A stretch of DNA of 64,000 nucleotides from Pseudomonas sp. BP8. Its GTDB lineage: Bacteria > Pseudomonadota > Gammaproteobacteria > Pseudomonadales > Pseudomonadaceae. The notes under the pieces are model-generated. The model saw only the letters and a list, made by a program, of their open reading frames with translations, searched no databases and had not been told where the DNA came from. Positions 16,373 through 27,959 of the stretch are shown here, one piece after another. A program made the translations under genes and the position numbers. Position 1 is the first letter of the stretch; each line of letters begins with the position of its first letter. The stretch spans positions 5,940,478-6,004,477 of the forward strand of contig NZ_JAGINK010000001.1 of assembly GCF_017875955.1 (NCBI RefSeq). Direction: 5' to 3'.

Positions 16373-16466
16373 GGCCTCTTCGCGGGTCAAGCCGGCTCCT
16401 GCAGGTACTGGGTGATGCCTGCAGCGAGCCTGTGCCTGTGGGGCGGGCTTGCCCCGTGAAAGGGGC
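16373..16466. repeat. REP pair (BIME) between fdhE and selA
   Basis: One unit, ggcctcttcgcgggtcaagc then cggctcctgcagg (16374-16405), faces an inverted unit, cctgtggggcgggcttgccc then cgtgaaaggggcg (16435-16467). Both have the internal palindrome of a P. putida REP (cgcggg...cccgc-like). The two units point toward each other across about 29 bases. Confidence 0.72.
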
Positions 16467-16496
16467 GACTCGAGCTTGCAGTGTAGACACTCATCT

Positions 16497-17417
16497 TCAA
16501 CCCGGCGCCAGCATCAGATTGGGCGCCAGGCGTTGAAAGCCCTCCTCGTCGAGGCGCATGTCCAGGGCCAGGCTGGCCAGGTCATCGGCCAAGGGCTCGG
16601 CGCGGGCGTCGTTCTCCAGGTAGCTCTGCTTGAGGTAGGTGCTGCAGCCAGGGCAACACTCGGCGCGCAGGGGCGCCTTGCCGGGGGCGTGGCGGTCATC
16701 CTCCAGGCTGCTGTAGCGCAGGTCCTTGCTCGACTCGCAGTACACGCATTTGACCCGCACCACGTGCCATTCGCAGGCACACAGCGAGCAGGCCAGGTAG
16801 CGCAGGCCGTTATGCCGGCCGCGATTGCGCACCACACCGGCCATCGCCGGCGAGCCACAGGCCGGACATTGCGCAAGGCTGTCGACAGGTTTGAGATCCT
16901 GGCTTGGCAGGCTGAACAACCAGTGGCTCCAGGCCGCTTGCAGGGCGGCACCGATAAACGGCACCAGGGCGGCCGGCACAGCGTCGTACTGACCGCCCAA
17001 CAAGGCGATGCCCCAGCCCTTGCGTTGGGCCTGATCGTTTTGGCGCAAACAGCTCAAGGCCTCGCCCAAGGGGCCCTCCGCCTGCGTCTCGAAGCGATCG
17101 AGCAGTGCCTGCAGCCAATCAAGCCACGGCCCTTCGCGAACCAGGCTGTCCGCCGCCAGCGGCGGCAAGCCGTGGCTTATACACAGCCGCTGACGCTCCG
17201 CAGCCATTGGCAATCCGCTCGGTGGCTGCTCCAGCAACTGTTGCTGGACACGGCAGAGCCGGGCGATCAGGCGCAAGTAGTCACCCAGTGCATGGCCCTC
17301 GGCGAGCTGCTCCAGGCGCGCCGCACGTACAGCAAACACATCGGTGCCGGGCAGATGGATAAACGGCGGCGCAGTGGCAGCCGCTTCGATCTGGCCGGGT
17401 TCAAGTATCGTGCTCAA
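16497..17417 (-). CDS. fdhE: Formate dehydrogenase accessory protein FdhE
   Basis: A 306-residue cytoplasmic protein needed for assembly of respiratory formate dehydrogenase. The C-terminal half shows four CxxC motifs (CPAC, CSLC, CVYC and CPGC), forming two rubredoxin-like iron sites typical of FdhE. The N-terminal half is helical. It starts 4 bases after the fdoI stop, so it belongs to the fdoGHI-fdhE operon. Confidence 0.92.
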   Translation of the reverse strand: MSTILEPGQIEAAATAPPFIHLPGTDVFAVRAARLEQLAEGHALGDYLRLIARLCRVQQQLLEQPPSGLPMAAERQRLCISHGLPPLAADSLVREGPWLDWLQALLDRFETQAEGPLGEALSCLRQNDQAQRKGWGIALLGGQYDAVPAALVPFIGAALQAAWSHWLFSLPSQDLKPVDSLAQCPACGSPAMAGVVRNRGRHNGLRYLACSLCACEWHVVRVKCVYCESSKDLRYSSLEDDRHAPGKAPLRAECCPGCSTYLKQSYLENDARAEPLADDLASLALDMRLDEEGFQRLAPNLMLAPG

Positions 17418-17421
17418 GCGC

Positions 17422-18084
17422 TCATCCTTCTTTTCTGCCAGGGCCTGGCGGGTTCTTGTCGCCCGTCACATCCCGGTACCACAGTTCATGGTGCTTGCGT
17501 GCCCAGGCGCGACTGACCCAGCCATGCAGCATGGCGCCGACCGAGCCCTTGATCCAGATGCCGGCGTAGATGTGCACGATGATGCTGAGCACCAGAACGA
17601 AGCCCGCCACGGCATGAGCCAAGCTCGCCACGCGGATCGCGCCAATGTCGAACAGGTGGCTGAAGTAAGCCCGCCAGATCACCACGCCACTGAGCAGCAG
17701 CACCAGCATGCACAGCAGCAGGGTCCAGAACAGCAATTTCTGCCCGGCGTTGTATTTGCCAATCGGCGGCACGCCCTCTTCCTGGTTGAGCATCACCCGG
17801 TCGATGCGCCGCAACCACAGGCGATCATTGGCGGTGATGAAGTTGGCCCGCCAGAAGCGCACCACCAGGCCGAGGAAGAACACGAACATCGCCACGCCCA
17901 TGAACGGGTGCAGGATGCGCGTCCACGGCCCGCCACCGAACAGGTGGCTGAGCCAGAACAGCGCCGGGTGAAACAGCGCCAGCCCCGACAGCCCGGCCAT
18001 GAAAAACAGGATGGCGACGATCCAGTGATTGCTCCGCTCATTGGCGGTATACCGCAGGATCGGCTTGTGTGGGTGGTTGTTCAT
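17422..18084 (-). CDS. fdoI: Formate dehydrogenase cytochrome b556 subunit (gamma)
   Basis: A 220-residue membrane protein with four helices (about residues 20-45, 55-80, 115-140 and 152-175). It carries two b hemes and passes electrons from the beta subunit to quinone. Candidate heme ligands are His18 (ERSNHWIV), His57 (RILHPFMG) and the histidines in SLAHAVAG and IIVHIYAG. The Pro-rich basic C-terminus (KNPPGPGRKEG) is cytoplasmic. It overlaps fdoH by 4 bases. Confidence 0.93.
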   Translation of the reverse strand: MNNHPHKPILRYTANERSNHWIVAILFFMAGLSGLALFHPALFWLSHLFGGGPWTRILHPFMGVAMFVFFLGLVVRFWRANFITANDRLWLRRIDRVMLNQEEGVPPIGKYNAGQKLLFWTLLLCMLVLLLSGVVIWRAYFSHLFDIGAIRVASLAHAVAGFVLVLSIIVHIYAGIWIKGSVGAMLHGWVSRAWARKHHELWYRDVTGDKNPPGPGRKEG

Positions 18085-19031
18085 GGCCGCTGCTCCCCTT
18101 GCCCACCGGGTTTGCCCGGGTCATAGATATGCACCGCCGGGTCCACCTGCTGCACGCTGTTATCCACAGGCTGGGGATGTTCGTCCTCCTCGACCCGCTG
18201 CGGGCCGACCCGCACGTAGTGGAAGAACCCCGCCAGCACCGCTGCGCCCATTGCCAGCAATGCCAGTGGCTTGCTGATGCCCTTCCACAACCCTACCAGC
18301 GGGCTGATGACTGGCTGATCAGGCAGCCCGGCATACAGTCGCGGCGTGTCGGCATGGTGCAGCACGTACATCACATGGGTGCCGCCGACGCCATCCGGGT
18401 CATACAGCCCGGCGTTGTCATAGCCGCGCGACTTCAGGTCGACCACGCGTTCGGCTGCGTGCACTTTCATTTCTTCCTTGCTGCCAAACACGATCGCGCC
18501 GGTCGGGCAGGTTTTCACGCAGGCCGGCTCGAGGCCGACGCTGACGCGGTCGGAACACAAGGTGCATTTGTAGGCCTTGTGGTCCTTCTGCGAAATCCGC
18601 GGGATGTTGAACGGGCAGCCGGTGATGCAGTAACCGCACCCGATGCAGTGATCCTGATTGAAGTCGACGATGCCGTTGGCGTGCTTGATGATCGCCCCCG
18701 GGCTCGGGCACGCCTTCAGGCAACCTGGCTCGGCGCAGTGCATGCAACCGTCCTTGCGGATCAGCCATTCCAGGTTGCCGTCGTCACGCTCGTGCTCGGT
18801 AAAGCGCATCAGCGTCCAGGTCTCGGCCGTCAGGTCTTGCGGGTTGTCGTAGGTGCCGTGGTTGTGGCCGACCTCATCCCGCAGTTCGTTCCACTCCGAG
18901 CACGCCACCTGGCAGGCCTTGCAGCCGATGCACTTGGTGGTGTCGATCAGCTTGGCGACTTCCTCCAGCTGGCGTACCGAGGACGGCAGCGTGGTGGTGG
19001 CCGAGCGGGCAATGATGTCTTGGCTGGCCAT
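18081..19031 (-). CDS. fdoH: Formate dehydrogenase iron-sulfur subunit (beta)
   Basis: A 316-residue protein with four ferredoxin-type cysteine clusters: CIGCKACQVACSEW (about residue 35), CMHCAEPGCLKACP (about 97), CIGCGYCITGCPFNIP (about 130) and CTLCSDRV with ACVKTCP. Together they hold four [4Fe-4S] clusters on the periplasmic side. One C-terminal membrane anchor lies at about 256-278 (PLALLAMGAAVLAGFFHYV). It has no Tat signal of its own and is exported with FdoG. It overlaps fdoG by one base and fdoI by four. Confidence 0.94.
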   Translation of the reverse strand: MASQDIIARSATTTLPSSVRQLEEVAKLIDTTKCIGCKACQVACSEWNELRDEVGHNHGTYDNPQDLTAETWTLMRFTEHERDDGNLEWLIRKDGCMHCAEPGCLKACPSPGAIIKHANGIVDFNQDHCIGCGYCITGCPFNIPRISQKDHKAYKCTLCSDRVSVGLEPACVKTCPTGAIVFGSKEEMKVHAAERVVDLKSRGYDNAGLYDPDGVGGTHVMYVLHHADTPRLYAGLPDQPVISPLVGLWKGISKPLALLAMGAAVLAGFFHYVRVGPQRVEEDEHPQPVDNSVQQVDPAVHIYDPGKPGGQGEQRP

Positions 19032-22000
19032 CAGGCTTTCTCCACGTTGACGAGGAACGACTTGGACTCCGGCGTCTGGGTATTGCCGTCACCGAGGAAC
19101 GGCACCAGGGTGTTGGTCAGGTAGCCATGCCGGGTTGCGCCGGTGAAGCCCCAGTGCAACGGGATGCCGATCTGGTGCACGGTCTGGTTGTTGACCTTGA
19201 GCGGACGAATCCGCTTGGTCACCACCGCCACTGCTTCGATGTGTCCACGCTTGCTCGACACCCGCACCCGGTCGCCGGCCTTGATGCCTTTCTCGTTGGC
19301 CAGCACCTCGCCGATCTCGACGAATTGCTCGGGCTGGGCAATCGCATTGAGCCGACAATGTTTGCTCCAGAAGTGGAAGTGTTCGGTCAGCCGGTAGGTG
19401 GTCGCTGCGTAGGGGAATTCCTGATGGGTACCCAAGGTTTCCCACACCGAGTCGAAGATACGTCCGGCCGGGTTGCTGGTGGCCTTCTTGTTCTCGGGGT
19501 GCAGCGGGTTGATCCCGATCGGCGTTTCGAACGGCTCGTAGTGCTCGGGGAACGGCCCCTCGGCCATCTTGTCGATGGCGAAGAAGCGCGCCACACCCTC
19601 GGGGTTCATGATGAACGGGTTCATGCCTGCTTCCGGTGGCGAGTCGACCTTGAAGTCCGGCACGTCGGTGCCGGTCCAGGCCTTGCCGTTCCACCACACC
19701 AGGCGCTTCTTGTCAGCGTCCCACGGTTTGCCTTGCGGGTCGCTCGAGGCGCGGTTGTAGAGAATCCGCCGGTTGGCCGGCCAGGCCCAGGCCCAGTTTT
19801 GCGCCTGGTGCATGCCGAACGGGTCGCTGTTGTCACGCCGGGCCATCTGGTTACCCTGCTCGGTCCAGCTGCCGGCGAAGATCCAGCAACCCGAGGCGGT
19901 ACTGCCGTCGTCCTTGAGCTGACCGAAGCCTGCCAACTGCTGGCCGGCCTTGGTCACGGCGCCAGCCGGATCGGTCTGGTCGGTAACTGCCCAGCCGTTC
20001 ATTTCCTTGGCCAGCTCTTCCGGCGACGGCTCGTCGGGGATCTTGTACGGCCAACTGATGTTGAGCATCGGCTCTGGATAGGCGCCGCCTTCGGCCTGGT
20101 AGCGTTGGCGCAGGCGCAAGAACAGCTCGCTCATGATCTGCACATCGGTACGGGTCTCGCCCGGGCCGTCGGCGCCCTTCCAGTGCCACTGTAGCCAGCG
20201 GCTGCTGTTGACCAGCGAGCCGTCCTCCTCGGCAAAGCAGGTGGTGGGCAGGCGGATCACTTCGGTCTGGATATTGGCGGTGTCGACATCGTTGTAGGGT
20301 CCGGCGTTGCGCCAGAACTCCGAGGTTTCGGTGGCCAGCGGATCCATGATCACCAGCCATTTGAGCTTGGCCAGCGCTGCAGTGACGCGGTTCTTGTCGG
20401 GCAACGCGGCGATCGGGTTGAAGCCTTGGCACACGTAGCCGTTGACCTTGCCCTGGCTCATCATCTCGAACATGCGCAGCACGTCATAGGCGCCCACGTC
20501 GAGTTTCGGCAGCCAGTCGTAACCCCAATTGTTTTCAGCCGTGGCATTGGCGCCATACCAGGCTTTCATCAGGCTTACGTGGAACTTGCCGTAGTTCTGC
20601 CAGTAGGAGAGCTGGCCAGGGCGCAGCGGTTTCATGGCCCGCTTGTCGATGAAGGTGGCGTAGTCCTGCTCGGCGTCGCCGGCCAGGGTCAGGTAACCGG
20701 GCAGCGAGTTGGACAACAACCCGAGATCGGTCAGCCCCTGAATGTTGGAGTGCCCACGCAGGGCATTGACCCCGCCGCCGGGCATGCCGACGTTACCCAG
20801 CAGCAGCTGGACCATCGCTGCGCTGCGGATGATCTGCGCGCCAATCGAGTGCTGGGTCCAACCGAGTGCATAGAGGATCGTCATGGTCTTGCCCGGTTGC
20901 GAGCAGGTGGCGATCTCCTCCCAGATCTTCATCATGGCGTCCTGCGGCATGCCGCAGGTCATGCTGGCGAGTTCCGGGGTGTAACGGCTGTAGTGCTGCT
21001 TCATCAACTGGAACACGCAGCGCGGGTGCTGCAGGGTCGGGTCGACCACGGCAAAGCCATCCTCGCCGAGCTCGTAGCCCCAGCCGGATTTGTCGGCGTA
21101 GACCCGCTTGTCGGCGTCATAGCCGCTGAACAGGCCATCTTCGAAGCCGTAGTTCTCCTTCACCACAAACGATACGTCGGTGTAGTTACGCACGTACTCG
21201 TGCTGGATCTTGTCGTTGGCCAGCAGGTAATTGATCAGCCCGCCCATGAAGGCGATGTCGCTACCCGTGCGGATCGGCGCGTAGTAGTCCGCCACCGAAG
21301 CGGTGCGGGTAAAGCGCGGGTCGACCACGATCAACCGGGCCTGGTTATGCGCCTTGGCCTCGGTTACCCATTTGAAGCCGCAAGGGTGCGCTTCTGCTGC
21401 GTTGCCACCCATCACCAGGATCAGATTCGCGTTGGCGATATCCGACCAGTGGTTGGTCATGGCGCCACGGCCGTACGTCGGGGCAAGACTTGCCACCGTC
21501 GGGCCGTGTCAGACACGCGCTTGGTTATCGAACCCCAACATGCCCAAAGAGCGTACGACCTTGTGAGTCAGGTAGCCGGCTTCACTGGAGGCAGCGGAAG
21601 CGGCCAGAAAACCGGTAGAAATCCAGCGATTGACGGTCTGGCCCTGAGCATTCTTCTCGATGAAGTTGGCATCGCGGTCCTGCTTCATCAGGCCGGCGAC
21701 GCGCTCGAGCGCTTCGTCCCAGCTGACCCGCGTCCATTCCTTGCTGCCGGGCTTGCGCACCTGGGGGTAGGTCAACCGGCTGGGGCTGTGGATAAAGTCG
21801 AGCAGGCCCGCGCCTTTCGGGCACAGCGTGCCGCGGTTGACCGGGTGGTCCGCGTCGCCCTCGATGTGGATGATGTTCTGTTTGACGTTCTTGCCGCCAT
21901 CGCCCTGGCTGTAGAGGATCAGGCCGCAGCCGACCGAGCAATAGGGGCATGTGTTGCGCGTCTCTTTGGTGTGCGCCAGCTTGAAGTGGCGCACCTGCTC

Positions 22001-22099
22001 GGCGAACGCCGGTGTCGGGGCCATGCCCAACGCCGCGAGGCTCGAGCCTCCAAGGCCGACAGCGGCGACCTTGAAGAACTGCCGACGGTTGAGGTCCAT
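19031..22099 (-). CDS. fdoG: Selenocysteine-containing formate dehydrogenase catalytic subunit
   Basis: A 1022-residue selenoprotein read through an in-frame UGA at 21509-21511 (Sec197). Without recoding it looks like two frames, 19031-21496 and 21509-22099, but they are one gene in the same frame. The N-terminus is a Tat signal (NRRQFFKVAAVGLGG). CPYCSVGC and TLCPKG bind a [4Fe-4S] cluster. The residues around Sec, NQARV-U-HGPTVASLA, match the active site of molybdopterin formate dehydrogenases, where Sec coordinates Mo. The C-terminal region (VRVSSKRGHIEAVAVVTKRI) is the molydopterin-dinucleotide-binding domain. It oxidises formate in the periplasm and feeds electrons to FdoH/FdoI and quinone. 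It heads the fdoGHI-fdhE operon; a SECIS element follows the UGA. Confidence 0.95.
21480..21511 (-). promoter_or_regulatory. Sec UGA codon and bacterial SECIS element
   Basis: On the minus strand TGA (21511-21509) is followed after 11 nt (CACGGCCCGAC) by GGTGGCAAGTCTTGCCCC. This can fold as GG-CC, a bulged U, GGC-GCC and an AAGUCUU apical loop. The bulged U and the GU in the loop are the features SelB binds in E. coli fdhF, where the spacer between UGA and hairpin is also 11 nt. Confidence 0.9.
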
Positions 22100-22275
22100 C
22101 GTGCACTCCTGATCAGGGTTCGGGTACCTAGCACTGGGCCGGCGCCTCTAGGTCATCACGGTGACGGCTGGTTATGGGCCGTCAATGGATAAGACTAGTC
22201 AAGAATTGGCAAGGTGCCTGTTTGCTGCTGGGTCGGGCAGGCGCTTGGTGGCGTACACTTTCTTCCACCCAGAAA
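22100..22275. other. Upstream region of fdoG
   Basis: These 176 bases contain a weak Shine-Dalgarno (CAGGAGTGCACG) for fdoG and an AT-richer patch (22180-22215) but no convincing -10/-35 pair. The imperfect palindrome GTCATCACGGTGAC lies at 22154-22167. No gene is present. Confidence 0.45.
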
Positions 22276-22303
22276 AAAACCCGAGGCATACGCCTCGGGT
22301 TTT
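22276..22303 (-). terminator. Terminator after ssb (bidirectional)
   Basis: CCCGAGGC (22280-22287), loop ATAC and GCCTCGGG (22292-22299) give a perfect 8-bp stem, flanked by A7 on the left and TTTT on the right. On the minus strand the hairpin is followed by a long U-tract, a strong terminator for ssb located 24 bases after its stop. Confidence 0.92.
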
Positions 22304-22327
22304 CGGTGTGGTGCAACTCGCAATCAA

Positions 22328-22891
22328 TCAGAACGGAATGTCGTCATCAAAGCTGTCGAAGTCAGCAGCCGGCTGTGGCGCTGGCTGTTGCGGCGCTGGG
22401 CGTTGTGGCGCCTGTTGCGGGCGCTGGGCCTGCTGACGCGGTGCCTGCTGCGGCTGCTGGTTGTACTGTTGTGGCTGGCCACCACCCTGGTTGTAGTTGT
22501 TACCACCACCTTGGTTGTACTGGTCACCACCGCCCTGCTGGTTCTGCGGACGGCCGCCGAGCAACTGCATGGTGCCCTGTATATCGACGATGATTTCAGT
22601 GGTGTAGCGCTTGATGCCGTCTTTTTCCCACTCGCGGGTCTGCAGCTTGCCCTCGATGTAGACCTGAGAACCCTTGCGCAGGTATTCACCGGCGATCTCG
22701 GCAACCTTGCCGAACATCGATACGCGGTGCCATTCGGTACGCTCGACCTTCTGACCGGACTGCTTGTCGGTCCACTGCTCGCTGGTGGCCAGGCTCAGGT
22801 TGGTCACGGCGTTACCGTTGGGCAGGTAGCGGACTTCGGGATCCTGGCCACAGGTACCGACCAGAATGACTTTGTTAACCCCACGGGCCAT
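22328..22891 (-). CDS. ssb: Single-stranded DNA-binding protein
   Basis: A 187-residue SSB. The N-terminal OB-fold spans residues 1-110 (MARGVNKVILVGTCGQDPEV...). The linker from about residue 112 to 172 is Gln/Gly/Pro-rich (NQGGGNNYNQGG and repeats of PQQA). The acidic tip DSFDDDIPF recruits partner proteins. It is the standard tetrameric SSB of replication, recombination and repair. It begins 9 bases after the stop of the upstream YajR-like gene, so it is probably co-transcribed with it. Confidence 0.97.
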   Translation of the reverse strand: MARGVNKVILVGTCGQDPEVRYLPNGNAVTNLSLATSEQWTDKQSGQKVERTEWHRVSMFGKVAEIAGEYLRKGSQVYIEGKLQTREWEKDGIKRYTTEIIVDIQGTMQLLGGRPQNQQGGGDQYNQGGGNNYNQGGGQPQQYNQQPQQAPRQQAQRPQQAPQRPAPQQPAPQPAADFDSFDDDIPF

Positions 22892-22900
22892 AACGTTCTC

Positions 22901-24295
22901 CTAGGCTTCGCACGCCGAAGAGGCTGGGTTTACCAGGCGCTCGAGGGTCGTACGGTCCAAAATTTTCGTATCAAGTTTGATATAGACGGCGGCTTCTTCA
23001 GCTACCACCACGGCGTCGGTCACACCCGGCACAGCCATCAGGCGTTCGGTCAGCCCGGCTTCCCGGACCGCCTCAGGCGTCAGTGGCATGCGCAGACTGG
23101 TCACATAGGGCGGCTCGTTCATGCGCAAGGCGACGAACAACCACACGGCACACAGCACCGCGCAACCGAGGAACACCGTGTTCAGTCCACCGTGCTGGAA
23201 AAGCCAGCCACCCAGGATTCCTCCCAGAGCAGCACCCAGGAACTGGCTGGTGGAATACACCCCCATCGCCGTTCCTTTGCCACCAGCAGGCGACACTTTG
23301 CTCACCAGTGAAGGCAGCGATGCCTCCAGCAGGTTGAATGCAGTAAAGAATACCACGGTGCCAATCACCAGTCCGCGCAAGTTGTCAGCCCACTGCCAGA
23401 AGAACACCTCCACCAGCAGCAATACACCGACCGCTCCGGCCAGCACGCGTTTCATTTTGCGCTTCTTTTCGCCGTAGATGATAAACGGGACCATTGCAAA
23501 AAATGAGACGAACAGCGCGGTCAGGTAGACCCACCAGTGCTCTTCCTTGGGCAGCCCCCCGCGCTCGACGAAGGCCAGCGGCAGTGCGACGAAGCTGGCC
23601 ATGAGGATGGCGTGGAGAATGAAAATACCGATGTCCAGGCGTAGAAGGTCCGGATGGCGCAGGGTCGGGCCGATTGCCTGGCGCGCCACACCCGATTCAC
23701 GATGCTGCAAGGTGCTGTGACTGTTGGGCACGACAAAGGCGATCAGCAGGATACCCACCAGGGCAAGTCCTGCCGTGGCGAGGAATAATCCTGACAAGCC
23801 AAAGGCACTGGTGAGAAGCGGGCCAACCACCATTGCCACGGCGAACGACAAGCCGATGCTCATGCCGATCATGGCCATGGCCTTGGTCCGGTGCTGCTCG
23901 CGGGTAAGGTCGGACAGCAGCGCCATGACCGCAGCGGAAATCGCCCCTGCGCCCTGCAGAATTCGCCCGGCGATCACGCCCCAAATGGAGTCGGCTTGTG
24001 CCGCCAGTACACTGCCCAGGGCGAAAATCACCAGCCCCAGGTAGATGACCGGGCGTCGGCCGATGCGGTCGGAAACCATACCGAACGGGATCTGCAAGCA
24101 CGCCTGGGTCAGGCCATAGGCACCGATGGCGAGGCCGATCAGCGCTGGCGTGGCACCGGCCAGGTCCATGCCATAGGTGGCGAGCACCGGCAGGACCATG
24201 AACATGCCCAGCATACGAAAGGCAAAGACCAGCGCCAGGCCACCTGCGGCGCGGGTCTCGCTACCACTCATGCGCTCGTTGTGGGTGTCGTGCAT
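22901..24295 (-). CDS. YajR-like MFS transporter
   Basis: A 464-residue, 12-helix MFS protein. Motif A is FGMVSDRIGRRPVIYLGL (about residues 72-89), as in YajR/DHA1 exporters. A soluble C-terminal extension (about 400-464, containing LMAVPGVTDAVVVAEEAAVYIKLD) resembles the ferredoxin-like YAM domain found in YajR. The substrate is unknown; proton-driven export is likely. It lies between uvrA and ssb, genes that are direct divergent neighbours in E. coli, and reads toward ssb with a 9-base gap. MHDTHNERMSG has a second ATG eight codons in; the first is chosen because it is closest to the upstream RBS. Confidence 0.88.
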   Translation of the reverse strand: MHDTHNERMSGSETRAAGGLALVFAFRMLGMFMVLPVLATYGMDLAGATPALIGLAIGAYGLTQACLQIPFGMVSDRIGRRPVIYLGLVIFALGSVLAAQADSIWGVIAGRILQGAGAISAAVMALLSDLTREQHRTKAMAMIGMSIGLSFAVAMVVGPLLTSAFGLSGLFLATAGLALVGILLIAFVVPNSHSTLQHRESGVARQAIGPTLRHPDLLRLDIGIFILHAILMASFVALPLAFVERGGLPKEEHWWVYLTALFVSFFAMVPFIIYGEKKRKMKRVLAGAVGVLLLVEVFFWQWADNLRGLVIGTVVFFTAFNLLEASLPSLVSKVSPAGGKGTAMGVYSTSQFLGAALGGILGGWLFQHGGLNTVFLGCAVLCAVWLFVALRMNEPPYVTSLRMPLTPEAVREAGLTERLMAVPGVTDAVVVAEEAAVYIKLDTKILDRTTLERLVNPASSACEA

Positions 24296-24363
24296 GGAAT
24301 AACCTCGTGTGAACCGGCGGCGATTCTATCAGTCCGACGCCTTGACGGCATACACGCGACGCT

Positions 24364-24393
24364 TTGCCGCGTAATGGCAGCGCGCCGTATACT
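24364..24393 (+). promoter_or_regulatory. Candidate uvrA promoter
   Basis: TTGCCG (24364-24369), an 18-bp spacer and TATACT (24388-24393). The -10 matches consensus at five of six positions. Transcription would start near 24400, 25 bases before the GTG start. No LexA-like CTGT-N8-ACAG site is seen around it. Confidence 0.55.
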
Positions 24394-24424
24394 TCTCTGT
24401 TTATGCCCGCCGAGCGAGGCCGCA

Positions 24425-27259
<2,835 letters not shown>

Positions 27260-27265
27260 GTAAAT

Positions 27266-27306
27266 GAAAAAAAGCCCCTGGTACTGAAATACCAGGGGCT
27301 TTTTTG
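27266..27306. terminator. Bidirectional terminator between uvrA and ferritin
   Basis: AGCCCCTGGTA (27273-27283), loop CTGAAA and TACCAGGGGCT (27290-27300) form a perfect 11-bp stem. It has A7 on the left and T6 on the right, so it terminates uvrA (plus) and the ferritin gene (minus). Confidence 0.95.
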
Positions 27307-27330
27307 TAGGGCCGTCTTAAACAGCCCGGA

Positions 27331-27795
27331 TCACATCTGCGATTGCAGGTAATTCTGCAGACCAATAGCCTTGATCAGCCCCTGCTGCTTCTCCAGCCAG
27401 TAGGTGTGATCTTCTTCGGTATCAGCCAGTTGCGCACGCAGGATGTCACGGCTGATGTAGTCCTTGTGCAGTTCGCACAACTCAATGCCTTTACACAGCG
27501 CGGCGCGCACCTTGTATTCCAGACGCAGGTCAGCGGCGATCATCTCCGGCACCGTAGTACCGACGTCCAGATCGTCCGGACGCATCCGCGGAGTGCCTTC
27601 AAGCATGAGGATACGACGCATCAATGCGTCGGCATGCTGCGCCTCTTCTTCCATCTCGTGATTGATGCGTTCGAAGAGCTTGGCCAGGCCCCAGTCTTCG
27701 TACATGCGTGAATGGATGAAGTACTGATCGCGCGCTGCCAGTTCGCCCGTCAGCAACGTGTTGAGGTAATCGATTACGTCCGGGTGACCTTGCAT
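27331..27795 (-). CDS. ftnA: Bacterial ferritin (FtnA-type; often annotated bfr)
   Basis: A 154-residue four-helix ferritin that oxidises Fe(II) and stores the mineral in a 24-mer. Ferroxidase residues visible are Glu18, Glu51, His54, Glu127 and His130 (TEEDH), plus a Glu in LRLEYK. True bacterioferritins bind heme through Met52; here residue 52 is Ala (HEMEEEAQH), so heme binding is not expected. The P. aeruginosa counterpart next to katA was originally named BfrA and later recognised as a ferritin. It is downstream of katA on the same strand but separated by a terminator. Co-location suggests joint iron/peroxide handling. Confidence 0.9.
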   Translation of the reverse strand: MQGHPDVIDYLNTLLTGELAARDQYFIHSRMYEDWGLAKLFERINHEMEEEAQHADALMRRILMLEGTPRMRPDDLDVGTTVPEMIAADLRLEYKVRAALCKGIELCELHKDYISRDILRAQLADTEEDHTYWLEKQQGLIKAIGLQNYLQSQM

Positions 27796-27915
27796 CGCCC
27801 TGCATCTCCATGTGAATGCGCTAATAGGTCCATAGTGTGAACCAGGAAAGATCCAAGGTCACTGAAAAATGCGCAATAACATGCAAAAAAAGCACTAAAC
27901 AGTAGTGATATTCAT

Positions 27916-27942
27916 TGAAAAACCGCCCAAATGAGGGCGGTT
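27916..27942 (-). terminator. Terminator after katA
   Basis: On the minus strand AACCGCCC (27942-27935), loop TCATTT and GGGCGGTT (27928-27921) form an 8-bp stem followed by TTTTTC. It lies 18 bases after the katA stop. Confidence 0.9.
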
Positions 27943-27959
27943 CTACTTCTCATTCCGAC

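Noticed and set aside
19031..22099. fdoG as a pseudogene broken by a stop at 21509
   Set aside because: The stop is UGA at the conserved Sec position, followed by a SECIS hairpin, and selABC are adjacent.
24296..24424. SOS box shared by uvrA and the MFS gene
   Set aside because: No CTGT-N8-ACAG-like palindrome could be found by eye.
23891..24424. N-terminal extension of UvrA from an in-frame upstream start
   Set aside because: It would overlap the divergent MFS gene and add 178 residues not present in UvrA; the GTG at 24425 gives the canonical N-terminus.
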